This document shows, one piece after another, positions 53,803 to 61,988 of a DNA stretch of 64,000 nucleotides. Position numbers and translations under genes: made by a program. The DNA is from Bradyrhizobium xenonodulans (lineage in GTDB: Bacteria > Pseudomonadota > Alphaproteobacteria > Rhizobiales > Xanthobacteraceae), in assembly GCF_027594865.1 (NCBI RefSeq), contig NZ_CP089391.1, positions 3,564,501 to 3,628,500 on the forward strand, in the 5' to 3' direction. Below the pieces are notes generated by a model, which had not been told where the DNA came from, ran no database searches, and worked only from the letters and a program-made list of their open reading frames with translations. Position 1 is the stretch's first letter. Every line of letters begins with the position of its first letter.

Positions 53803-53913
53803 CTATTCGTAGCGGACCCGCTGCGAGGATTTCCGGGCACACGGCAGGGCCACCACGAGCACGCACATGGCGACCAGAGCCAGTCCCAGGAACTCAAAAA
53901 CCAGCAGATCCAC
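53803..53913 (-). CDS. Possible 36-residue membrane microprotein
   Basis: From a GTG at 53913 the minus strand reads (M)DLLVFEFLGLALVAMCVLV followed by VALPCARKSSQRVRYE. One membrane helix with an acidic N terminus and a basic C terminus. GGGGGAA lies 6 bases before the GTG. This is the usual design of small stress-related membrane proteins. It is too short to be certain. Confidence 0.45.
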   Translation of the reverse strand: MDLLVFEFLGLALVAMCVLVVALPCARKSSQRVRYE

Positions 53914-54040
53914 GGCAAATTCCCCCAAAAGCATTGCTAGACTTGTCTGGGGTGCGTTGAGGGTCTGTTAATTCTCGTGGTTAGCGGCGGGAGGGCGGGC
54001 CGGATGGTAGACGAAGGGTTAACGGGGCGGGGGCCTACCT

Positions 54041-54922
54041 TCACGTCGTCAGTTTCGGTAACGCTGCGGCGAGGGTGTTCACGGCGGCGCGGACCTTTGG
54101 CGGCAGGCGGGGTGAACGCGGCCAAAGCGCGTGGCAGTCGTAGAGGAATTCGGGCTGGCCCGTGAAGAGATCGACCAGCGCGCCCGTGTTGAGGCGCTCG
54201 CGGACCAGCCAATAAGGCAGCCAGGCGAGCCCCATGCCCTGCGTAGCGGCATCGGCGATTGCCTCCATATCGTCGAGCCTCAGCCTACCCGACGGCATGA
54301 TCTCGCGCGGAGGCTGGTCGCCCAGCGGAAACAACCATGGCCGGACACGGCCCGAGCGGCGATAGATGATCGCTTGATGGGCGGAGAGATCGTCGATCGA
54401 TCTCGGCTTGCCGTTGGCGCGCAGATAAGAGCGTGCACCGCACACCACCATGCGCTGGCTTGCGATGCGCCGCGTGATCAGGCCGGACTGGTCGTCGAGA
54501 TCACCGGTCCGGATCGCAAGATCATAGCCAGCCTCGACGATGTCGGCGATCGGATCGCCGAAGGCGAGGTCGAGCTCGAGATGCGGATGTTTGCGTGCCA
54601 GCTTCAACAGCAAGGGCGCGATGCAGTGCCGTCCCAGCAGGGCCGGCATGGTCACGCGCAGCCTGCCACGCGGCTCGGACAATTCGTCGGTCGCGACGGC
54701 ATCGGCGGCTTCGGCCTCGCTGAGCACCGCGCGACAGCGTTCGTAATAGGCCTGGCCAGCCTCGGTCAGGCTCTGGCGCCGCGTGGTGCGGTTGAGGAGG
54801 CGCACGCCGAGCCGCTCTTCGAGGAAGCGGACGTGCTTGCCGACCATCGGTCCTGACATCTCCAGGGCGTCGGCCGCGGCCGCGAACGAGCCGAGATCGA
54901 CAGCCCGGACGAACACGGCCAT
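54041..54922 (-). CDS. LysR family transcriptional regulator
   Basis: A LysR-type regulator of at least 293 residues. The helix-turn-helix is MAVFVRAVDLGSFAAAADAL, then LEMSGPMVGKHVRFLEERLG and LLNRTTRRQSLTEAGQAYYE. The ATG at 54922 has no ribosome-binding site. Seven codons upstream the frame reads I-K-D-R-L-T-S-M, and an ideal AGGAG stands 6 bases before the ATC; homologues normally begin (M)xDRLTSMAVF. The true start may therefore be that ATC at 54943. It is divergent from a quinone-reductase-like gene and probably regulates it. Confidence 0.9.
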   Translation of the reverse strand: MAVFVRAVDLGSFAAAADALEMSGPMVGKHVRFLEERLGVRLLNRTTRRQSLTEAGQAYYERCRAVLSEAEAADAVATDELSEPRGRLRVTMPALLGRHCIAPLLLKLARKHPHLELDLAFGDPIADIVEAGYDLAIRTGDLDDQSGLITRRIASQRMVVCGARSYLRANGKPRSIDDLSAHQAIIYRRSGRVRPWLFPLGDQPPREIMPSGRLRLDDMEAIADAATQGMGLAWLPYWLVRERLNTGALVDLFTGQPEFLYDCHALWPRSPRLPPKVRAAVNTLAAALPKLTT

Positions 54923-54949
54923 GCTGGTCAGGCGGTCCTTGATTGAAAA

Positions 54950-54954
54950 CTCCT
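54950..54954 (-). promoter_or_regulatory. Ribosome-binding site in front of an ATC codon of the LysR gene
   Basis: AGGAG on the minus strand, then TTTTCA and ATC. It fits the conserved LysR N terminus only if ATC starts translation or is a change from ATG. Confidence 0.55.
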
Positions 54955-55043
54955 GGTTTCGACTGTCTGCCTATTCGGGTGATTTATCCGCTTCTGCGGG
55001 ACCGGCATAGCTCCATTCAGCTCAACTGTTTTGGAGTGTATCC

Positions 55044-56033
55044 ATGGCTCGCGTCGTTCGCCTTCATCAACATGGCGGTCCCGAAGTGCTGCGCATCGAG
55101 ACGGTCGATGTCCCGCCGCCGGCGAAGAGCGAGGTCCAGATCCGGATCAAGGCGCTCGGGCTCAACCGTGCCGAAGCCTTGCTGCGGAGAGGGACCTATA
55201 TCGAAACCGCGACATTTCCATCGGGCCTTGGTCTGGAGGCGGCAGGCCTCGTCGAGGCCGTGGGTGAAGGCGTCGCCGACTTTGTGGCAGGCGATGCCGT
55301 GAGCATCGTGCCGCCGCTGTCGATGGTGCGATGGCCGGCCTATGCCGAACTCGCGACGTTTCCGGCCGAGCTCGTCGTGAAGCATCCGCCGGAGCTTGGT
55401 TTCGAGACGGCGGCCGCGGTGTGGATGCAATATCTTACGGCCTACGGCGCTCTCGTCGATATTGCTGGCCTCGGGCGTGGCGACGTGGTTGCCATCACGG
55501 CCGCATCGAGCAGTGTCGGGCTTGCCGCAATCCAGATCGCCAACCGGATCGGCGCTGTTCCGGTCGCTCTGACCCGGACCTCGGTCAAGCGGCGCGCCTT
55601 GCGCGATGTCGGCGCCGCCCACGTGATCGCCTCGGACGAGGAGGACATCGAAGCGCGGCTCGCGGAGATTGCTGGTGCAAACGGCGTCCGGGTTGTGTTC
55701 GACGCTGTCGGCGGTCCGGCATTCGAGCCGCTGACCGCGGCGATGTCACCGGGCGGCGTCCTGATCGAGTATGGTGGACTAAGTCCCGCGCCGACGCCAT
55801 TTCCCCTGGCCAACGTGCTCAGCAAGAGCCTGATGCTGCGCGGCTACCTCGTACACGAGGTCATCCGCGATCCCGCGCGTCTTGCGGGGGCGAAGGCGTT
55901 TATTCTCGACGGGCTGTCGGACGGCACCTTGAAGCCGATCATCGCCAGGACGTTTCAGTTCGACGAGATCGTCGAGGCGCATCGCTTCCTGGAGTCGAAT
56001 ACGCAGTTCGGGAAGATCGTGGTGACGATCTGA
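55044..56033 (+). CDS. Zinc-free medium-chain oxidoreductase (quinone reductase-like)
   Basis: A 329-residue MDR-superfamily NADPH-dependent oxidoreductase without the zinc-binding cysteines. It starts MARVVRLHQHGGPEVLRIET, typical of the QOR group, with GLEAAGLVEAVGEGV and the cofactor motif ITAASSSVGLAAIQ. Some members reduce quinones or enoyl compounds; the substrate is not fixed. It is divergent from the LysR gene, 121 bp away, a common LysR-target arrangement. Nothing is missing in length. Confidence 0.9.
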   Translation: MARVVRLHQHGGPEVLRIETVDVPPPAKSEVQIRIKALGLNRAEALLRRGTYIETATFPSGLGLEAAGLVEAVGEGVADFVAGDAVSIVPPLSMVRWPAYAELATFPAELVVKHPPELGFETAAAVWMQYLTAYGALVDIAGLGRGDVVAITAASSSVGLAAIQIANRIGAVPVALTRTSVKRRALRDVGAAHVIASDEEDIEARLAEIAGANGVRVVFDAVGGPAFEPLTAAMSPGGVLIEYGGLSPAPTPFPLANVLSKSLMLRGYLVHEVIRDPARLAGAKAFILDGLSDGTLKPIIARTFQFDEIVEAHRFLESNTQFGKIVVTI

Positions 56034-56103
56034 GCCGGCCAGTCCAAACGCATTCGGCGCCCCGCATGACGGAGCGCCGATGTTCGTTGCCGTTCAGCCG
56101 CCC

Positions 56104-57435
56104 TTACGGCAGCTTCAACGACGTTTCCGCATTGTAAGGCTTCAGCGTCTCATCGGCGGCCTTCTGGGCGGCGGCGAGGGCTTCCTTCGGCTGCTTCTTG
56201 CCGTTGAGGACCAGCATCACCTCATCCTCGAGGTTCTTGCGGACAGGGACCGTCTTGTAGGTCGCGAACCAGGGCTTTGCGACGTCGAGCTGCTCGACGG
56301 CGGTCTTGGCGTCCGGGTTCTTGTTCAGGAAGTCGACCATGTCAGGTGTCTTGTACGCCGCCATGTTGGGCGCGAAATAGCCGGTGGCGCGGCTCCACCA
56401 GCCGCTCTTCTCGGGCGAGGTCATCCACTTGATCAGCGTCCAGGCAGCCTTCTGCTTGTCGGCTTCGAGCCCGGCCGGAACGATCAGCGAGGCGCCGCCG
56501 ATCGGCACGGCGTTGCGGACGTTGCGCGGGATGAACGCGACCTTGTAGGCGAACTTGGCGTTGTCGCGCACATAGGTGAGCGAGCCCGTCGACAGCATCA
56601 TCATCGCGGCATTGCCGGAGATGAAGGAGGTGCTGACGGCCGGACCGGGCGTCGCGCCGGGGGCGTGGACCTTGTGCTTATAGACGAGGTCGTTCCACCA
56701 GGAGAGCGCGCCGAGCATCGAGGGCGTGTCGTAATAGACCTCGCCGCCGAACTCCTCGTTGTAGTAACGCCCGCCATTGGACATGGTGAGCGTTTCCATC
56801 ATCCAGCCGCAATAGTCATAGGCGCAGGGGATCGCGATGCCCCATTGGGTGACCTTGTCGCCTTCGCGCTTGGTGAGCTTCTTGGCCCAGTCGGTGAGCT
56901 CGGCCCAGGTCTGCGGCGGCTTGCTCGGATCGAGCCCGGCTTCCTTCGCCTTGTCGGCGTTGATGTAGAGCAGCGGCGTCGAATTGTGGAAGGGCACGCC
57001 GTAGACCGAGCGGTTGATCACCGCGTTGCCCTGGAGTGCCGGGAAGAACTGGCCCAAAAACTGCTCTTTGGTGGTGCCGTCGGCGGCGATCAGTGGATCG
57101 AGATTGGTGAGCTCGTTCTCGATCTGCATGTCGAGCAGGAAGTTGGCCGACATGATCACGGCGGACGGCGGCTTGCCGGCCTTGATCGCGGCGCGCGTCT
57201 TGATCAGCGTGTCGTCATAGGAGCCAGTGTAGACGGCGGTCGCCTTGATGTTCGGATGTCCTTCGTTGAACTCCTTGATCAGGGTGCCCATGTCGCGGGC
57301 GAGCTTGCCGTCGACGGGGACGGGGAAGAACAGGTCGATCTCGGTCGGACCTTCGGCCATCGCCGGGAAGGTGAGGGCGCCTGCCAAAGAGCCTGCCATG
57401 GCAAGGCCAAGCATGAGCCTGCGGGAAAACAGCAT
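56104..57435 (-). CDS. Extracellular solute-binding protein (UgpB-like)
   Basis: A 443-residue periplasmic binding protein of the ABC importer family 1. Signal peptide MLFSRRLMLGLAMAGSLAGA, cleavage near FPAMAEG. Mature part starts TEIDLFFPVPVDGKLARDMG and includes GVPFHNSTPLLYINADKAKE and WTLIKWMTSPEKSGWWSRAT, the UgpB/sn-glycerol-3-phosphate and sugar-binding pattern. GGAG lies 9 bases before the ATG at 57435. It is the third gene of a permease operon on the same strand; a GpdQ-like phosphodiesterase heads that operon, pointing to glycerophosphodiester or related substrates, which is inference. Confidence 0.92.
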   Translation of the reverse strand: MLFSRRLMLGLAMAGSLAGALTFPAMAEGPTEIDLFFPVPVDGKLARDMGTLIKEFNEGHPNIKATAVYTGSYDDTLIKTRAAIKAGKPPSAVIMSANFLLDMQIENELTNLDPLIAADGTTKEQFLGQFFPALQGNAVINRSVYGVPFHNSTPLLYINADKAKEAGLDPSKPPQTWAELTDWAKKLTKREGDKVTQWGIAIPCAYDYCGWMMETLTMSNGGRYYNEEFGGEVYYDTPSMLGALSWWNDLVYKHKVHAPGATPGPAVSTSFISGNAAMMMLSTGSLTYVRDNAKFAYKVAFIPRNVRNAVPIGGASLIVPAGLEADKQKAAWTLIKWMTSPEKSGWWSRATGYFAPNMAAYKTPDMVDFLNKNPDAKTAVEQLDVAKPWFATYKTVPVRKNLEDEVMLVLNGKKQPKEALAAAQKAADETLKPYNAETSLKLP

Positions 57436-57446
57436 CGAGAAATCTC

Positions 57447-58316
57447 CTATTTGATGCCTGAGGTGACGAAAGAACTGATGAAGCGTTTCTGGAAGATCAG
57501 GAAGGTGATGAGCAGCGGCGCGATCACCATCAGCGTGCCGGCGGCGATGGTGCCCCAGGCCTGCGTGCCTTCGGCCGTCGCGGTGAACACCGACAGCCCG
57601 ACCGTGAGCGGCCGCTTGTCCGGCGAATTGATCACCATCAGCGGCCACAGGAAGTCGTTCCAATGGCTGGTCACGGAGATGATGGCGAACGCCGAGAAGC
57701 TCGGCATCGACAGCGGCACGTAGATGTGACGGATGCGCTGGAGCAGGCTGGCGCCGTCGATCAGGGCGGCATCTTCCAGCTCGGTCGGAATAGCCTCGAA
57801 GGCCTGCCGCATCAGGAAGGTGCCGAAGGCGGAGGCAAAGAACGGCATCATCACGCCGGTGAGTGTGTCATAGAGGCCGAGCTGCGCGACAAGGCTCAAA
57901 TTCGGCACGATCAGCAGCACCGGCACCAGCATCAGCTGCATCAGGAACAGGTAGAAGATCAGCGTCTTGCCGGCGAAGTCGAGCCGCGCAAAGGCAAAGC
58001 CCGCCAGCGTGATCGTGACGAACTGCACCAGCAGGATGCCGGTGCAGATGATCATGGTGTTGAGGGTATAGCGGGGGAAATCGCCGATCTCCCAGGCGTC
58101 CCTGACATTGTCGAGCGTCGGCTTCAGGCTTGGCATCAGCTCGGCCATGAGATTGATGCCATCGGAGGCCGGGCGCAGCGTCGCCACACCCATCCACAGG
58201 AACGGGATCAGCCAGACGATTGCGAGCAGCACGGTCAGCACAAAGCCGAGCTTGGGGGTGATCTCATTTCGCGTGGCGAGCGGGGCGTCCTTGAACAGGC
58301 GGTCAAGCAGCTTCAT
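57447..58316 (-). CDS. ABC importer permease (UgpE/MalG type)
   Basis: A 289-residue inner-membrane permease with six or so helices. The EAA loop that contacts the ATPase is AFEAIPTELEDAALIDGASL, with LQRIRHIYVPLSMP following. The N-terminal part starts MKLLDRLFKDAPLATRNEIT and the C-terminal end has RFISSFVTSGIK typical of MalG/UgpE. Start overlaps the preceding permease gene by 4 bp (58313-58316). Confidence 0.95.
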   Translation of the reverse strand: MKLLDRLFKDAPLATRNEITPKLGFVLTVLLAIVWLIPFLWMGVATLRPASDGINLMAELMPSLKPTLDNVRDAWEIGDFPRYTLNTMIICTGILLVQFVTITLAGFAFARLDFAGKTLIFYLFLMQLMLVPVLLIVPNLSLVAQLGLYDTLTGVMMPFFASAFGTFLMRQAFEAIPTELEDAALIDGASLLQRIRHIYVPLSMPSFSAFAIISVTSHWNDFLWPLMVINSPDKRPLTVGLSVFTATAEGTQAWGTIAAGTLMVIAPLLITFLIFQKRFISSFVTSGIK

Positions 58317-59263
58317 GGTCCGCCCTCGCGGTTCGCCATGGTGCGGAAGGAGAGCGCGGTGAGGCCCATCAAAGCGGCGAGCGTCAGCAGCGTCGCCGCC
58401 GAGGCCTTGCCGATGTCGTAATGCTCGACCGCCTGCTGGTAGATGTAGAACAGCACGAGGTTGGTCGAATTGGACGGCCCGCCCTTGGTCATGACAAAGA
58501 CGTGGTCGACCTGCGTGACCGCATTGAGCGTTGCGATCACGATGACGAACAGGAAGGTGGGCTTGAGCTCCGGCAGGATGATGTGACGAAACCGCATGAA
58601 CGGCCCGGCGCCGTCGAGATGGGCCGCCTCCATCACATCCTCGGGCACGGCCTGGAGGCCGGCGAGGAAGAACAGCATGTAATAGCCGGCGTTCTTCCAG
58701 ATCGTGATCACCATGATCGCGGACAGCGCGATGTCGGGATCGCCGAGCCAGTTCGGCAGCACCGGCAGCAGCCGGCCGATGTAATAGTCGAGCAGACCGA
58801 CATTCGGCAGGAAGATGAACAGGAACAGCGCTGACGCCGCCACCATCGGGATCAGCACCGGCAGGAAGAGCGCGGCGCGTAGTACGCTGTTCACCGCATG
58901 AGTCCGCGCCAGCGCCAGCGCGAACAGCAGCGCGAGGCCGATGCTGGGGATCGCGGTGCCGACGGCGTAGATGAGGTTGTTGATAACGGCGCCGGTGAAG
59001 GCGGGGTCGGCCAGCACCGCACTGATATTGTCGAGGCCGACGAAGCGGATCGGCGCCTTCGGCGTGGCGCGCTGATAGAGCGCATCGACGAACACGCGGC
59101 CCATCGCGCCGTAGGTGAACAGCGCGAGGAAGACCAGCGAGGGCAGTAGCAGCAGATAGGCCGGCAGCGAGGCTTTGAAGCGGCCCAGGAAACGCTTCAG
59201 GAGACGAAGGCGCGGCGCCGCTGATGCCGCGACCGGGAGAGCCGCGGGTTCAGCGAGGCTCAT
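58313..59263 (-). CDS. ABC importer permease (UgpA/MalF type)
   Basis: A 316-residue inner-membrane permease with six helices. The EAA loop is QAVPEDVMEAAHLDGAGPFM, then RFRHIILPELKPTF. The start at 59263 (MSLAEPAALPVA) is one base after the stop codon of the phosphodiesterase gene; the frame is open to 59290 in the upstream gene. It forms the heteromeric pore with the next gene. No ATP-binding subunit gene is seen in the operon or in the window. Confidence 0.95.
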   Translation of the reverse strand: MSLAEPAALPVAASAAPRLRLLKRFLGRFKASLPAYLLLLPSLVFLALFTYGAMGRVFVDALYQRATPKAPIRFVGLDNISAVLADPAFTGAVINNLIYAVGTAIPSIGLALLFALALARTHAVNSVLRAALFLPVLIPMVAASALFLFIFLPNVGLLDYYIGRLLPVLPNWLGDPDIALSAIMVITIWKNAGYYMLFFLAGLQAVPEDVMEAAHLDGAGPFMRFRHIILPELKPTFLFVIVIATLNAVTQVDHVFVMTKGGPSNSTNLVLFYIYQQAVEHYDIGKASAATLLTLAALMGLTALSFRTMANREGGP

Positions 59264-59264
59264 C

Positions 59265-60116
59265 TCACCGCGCCGCGAACTTGAGCGCATAGTCGCGGCC
59301 GTCCATTCCCGCGGGCGGGTCGAACGGGAAGCGCAGACTTTCGTCGAGGAAGTCGTGGCTGTGCACGACCAGGTTCTGATCGTCGATCAGCACCACGCCG
59401 TAGGCCGGCGGCTCGTGGCTCGCCAGATGGTCGGTGACGGCTGGGTTGAGCTCGAACCAGACCTGGTGATTGGTGCCGCGCAGCGTCGAGAACGGGATCT
59501 TGCCGTAGCTGCCGAAGATCGGGCGGTGCACATGGCCGAAGAACAGGTGGCGGATGCGCGACCGGTAAGGCGCAATCACTTCGGCGAATTCGGCACTCTG
59601 CGCCAGCGCGATTTCGTCCATCGCGTGGACGCCGACCGGGAAGGGCGGATGATGCATGAACACGACGAACGGCATGTCAGCGGGCGCGGCCGCGAGCGTC
59701 TTCGCCAGCCAGTCGAAGCGTTTTGCGCACATCTCGCCGGCGTGGCTGGTCTCGTCCAGAGTATCGAGGAAGACGAACAGGCCGTGCTCGGTGGTGCGCG
59801 TGCCCTGCACGAAGCCGTTTGGATCGCGCGGCGCGGCCTTCAGGCTATCGAGGCAGGCGACGCGCTTGTCGTGATTGCCGACCATGGCGATGTAGGGAAT
59901 CTTCAGCGCGGACATTGCGTCGGCGAAATTGGCGTAGGATTCCGGCTCGCCCCAATGGGTGAGATCGCCGGTCACAACGGCGAAGGCGGCATCGGACTGG
60001 TGCGTGTTGATGTCGGCAATCGCCGCGTCCAGCCGGGCGCGCGGATCGAGGCCGTAGAGCTTCAGCCCGGGGTTCGCAAGATGCGTGTCGGTGAGGTGGA
60101 TGAACTTGAAGGGCAT
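59265..60116 (-). CDS. GpdQ-like glycerophosphodiesterase / metallophosphoesterase
   Basis: A 283-residue calcineurin-like metallophosphoesterase. All motifs are present: FIHLTDTHLANPGLKLYGLD (D-x-H), FAVVTGDLTHWGE (GD), MVGNHDKRV (GNHD), VFMHHPPFPVGVHAMDEIAL (H) and HLFFGHVHRP (GHxH). The HHPPFPxGxxxMD and GTxHQV blocks resemble the glycerophosphodiesterase GpdQ more than the cAMP phosphodiesterase CpdA. It heads the permease operon at 58313 and 57447, so the importer and the hydrolase may handle the same substrate. Confidence 0.9.
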   Translation of the reverse strand: MPFKFIHLTDTHLANPGLKLYGLDPRARLDAAIADINTHQSDAAFAVVTGDLTHWGEPESYANFADAMSALKIPYIAMVGNHDKRVACLDSLKAAPRDPNGFVQGTRTTEHGLFVFLDTLDETSHAGEMCAKRFDWLAKTLAAAPADMPFVVFMHHPPFPVGVHAMDEIALAQSAEFAEVIAPYRSRIRHLFFGHVHRPIFGSYGKIPFSTLRGTNHQVWFELNPAVTDHLASHEPPAYGVVLIDDQNLVVHSHDFLDESLRFPFDPPAGMDGRDYALKFAAR

Positions 60117-60319
60117 GGCGCGCTTTGTCGGGACTGTTGGAGGATGGACGCCTCCGGCAAGACGACCCTGACAGGCGGTTAGAGCGCGTGTGTTTCAGTT
60201 TGATGACAGCGGTTCCCGGGGGCGGGACGTGTCCACAACGCCCGCCGGCCTGGATGGATTAGCGACGGGCGAGATCCACCCGGTGAAGCAATTAGAGGTC
60301 GTGGTAAAGCGAGCTGCGT

Positions 60320-61792
60320 TCAGGTCCCGCAGAACGTCTGCAACACCCGTTGATCCGGCAGCGGCGGATCGGCATATGCCACGTAGTCCGGCTGGTCCTC
60401 GTAGGGCTTGGCCAGCACCTTCACCAGCTCCTCGAACGGCGCGTAGTCGTCATCGTTCACTGCGGCCTGGATCACGGCCTCGACGCGGTGATTGCGCGGG
60501 ATGAACACTGGATTGACGGCGTGCATCGCGGCTTGCCGGTCAGTCGCGCTCTGCGGCTCCAGCGCGATGCGCGTGCGCCAGCGTCCGGCCCACTCGTCGA
60601 AAGCTGCGGGCTCCATGAATTGCGCGCGCACGTCGGCGCCGTCATCGCCTGCGGCGTCACCGAGCTTGCGGAAGGTCAGCGTAAAGTCGGCCTGGTTCTT
60701 GGCCATGGCGTCGAGCAGGTCCTGGATCAGCGCGTCGTCGCCGTCGCGCATCGTGAACAGGCCGACCTTCTTGCGCAGGCCCGCTTGATAGGCGGCGCTG
60801 AACGTCTCGGCGAAGGCGCCGAGAATGTCCTGGGCTTCGGCGACCGCCTTCTCCTGCTCGTCGGAAAACAACGGCAGCAGGCATTCGGCCAGGCGCGTCA
60901 GATTCCACAAGCCAATGCGCGGCTGGTTGGCATAGGCGTAGCGGCCCATCTCGTCGATCGAGGAGAACACCTGCGAAGGGTTGTAGGCGTCCATGAAGGC
61001 GCAGGGGCCGTAGTCGATGGTCTCACCGGAGATGGAGCTGTTGTCGGTGTTCATCACGCCGTGGATGAAGCCGACCAGGAGCCAGCGCGCGATGAGCTCG
61101 GCCTGGCGCGCGACGATGGCGGCGAGCAGGGTGTGGTAGGGGCGCTCGACCTGGAGTAGGTCCGGGTAATGGCGGGCGATGACGTGGTCGGCGAGCCGGC
61201 GGATCGCCTCGGTGTCGCGGCGGACGGCAAAGAACTGGAAGGTGCCGACACGGATATGGCTCGAGGCGACGCGCGTCAGCACCGCGCCGGGCAGCGCGGT
61301 CTCGCGGATGACGTGCTCGCCGGTGACGACGGCGGCGAGCGAGCGCGTGGTCGGAATGCCCAGCGCGAACATGGCTTCGCTGACGATGTATTCGCGCAAG
61401 ACCGGCCCGAGCGCGGCGCGGCCATCGCCGCGGCGGGAAAACGGGGTGGGGCCGCTGCCCTTGAGCTGGATGTCGCGGCGGACGCCGTCCTTGTCGATGA
61501 CCTCGCCGAGCAGGATGGCGCGGCCGTCACCGAGCTGGGGCACGAATTGCCCGAACTGGTGGCCGGCATAGGCCATGGCGATCGGATCGGCCCCGGCGGG
61601 AACCGTCTTGCCGGCCAGGATTTCGGCGCCTTCCGGGGTCTCCAAAAGGTCGGGATCGAGCCCGAGCTGGACCGCCAGCGGCCGGTTCAGCTTGATCAGC
61701 CGGGGCGCGGCGACCGGGGTCGGCGCAACGCGGGCAAAGAAGCTGTCCGGCAGCGCCGAATAGGAGTTCTGGAAGGGGAAATGAACCGTCAT
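60320..61792 (-). CDS. selO: SelO-type protein adenylyltransferase (YdiU)
   Basis: A pseudokinase-fold protein that transfers AMP to proteins, involved in redox regulation. The 490-residue protein starts MTVHFPFQNSYSALPDSFFA and carries AMAYAGHQFGQFVPQLGDGR, IQLKGSGPTPFSRRGDGRAA and the active-site GVMNTDNSSISGETIDYGPC, all typical of the SelO/UPF0061 family. The last cysteine-containing residues read QRVLQTFCGT, where other SelO proteins end with selenocysteine or cysteine. The ATG at 61792 gives the normal N terminus; the frame is open upstream. Confidence 0.95.
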   Translation of the reverse strand: MTVHFPFQNSYSALPDSFFARVAPTPVAAPRLIKLNRPLAVQLGLDPDLLETPEGAEILAGKTVPAGADPIAMAYAGHQFGQFVPQLGDGRAILLGEVIDKDGVRRDIQLKGSGPTPFSRRGDGRAALGPVLREYIVSEAMFALGIPTTRSLAAVVTGEHVIRETALPGAVLTRVASSHIRVGTFQFFAVRRDTEAIRRLADHVIARHYPDLLQVERPYHTLLAAIVARQAELIARWLLVGFIHGVMNTDNSSISGETIDYGPCAFMDAYNPSQVFSSIDEMGRYAYANQPRIGLWNLTRLAECLLPLFSDEQEKAVAEAQDILGAFAETFSAAYQAGLRKKVGLFTMRDGDDALIQDLLDAMAKNQADFTLTFRKLGDAAGDDGADVRAQFMEPAAFDEWAGRWRTRIALEPQSATDRQAAMHAVNPVFIPRNHRVEAVIQAAVNDDDYAPFEELVKVLAKPYEDQPDYVAYADPPLPDQRVLQTFCGT

Positions 61793-61988
61793 GGCCTCAA
61801 GATAGGGCTGGAACGCGGGATGGCAAAGGCTTGGCCCCCGATAGAGCAAAAATGGGCACTTCCGGCCCAAAACAGGGCGTTCCCTTGGTTGCCGCCCCCG
61901 GCCTCGTCGGGTAAACCCTGCCGCAACTTCGGACCGGCCGTTCCCGGCCGTCCGATTCGACCCCTCCGACATTGATTTTGGGACGACA

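Noticed and set aside
53661..53918. An 85-codon minus-strand frame overlapping the start of rnd
   Set aside because: It overlaps the conserved rnd N terminus in another frame and is rich in Trp, Cys and Arg without a pattern; the shorter GTG-start frame at 53803-53913 is more plausible.
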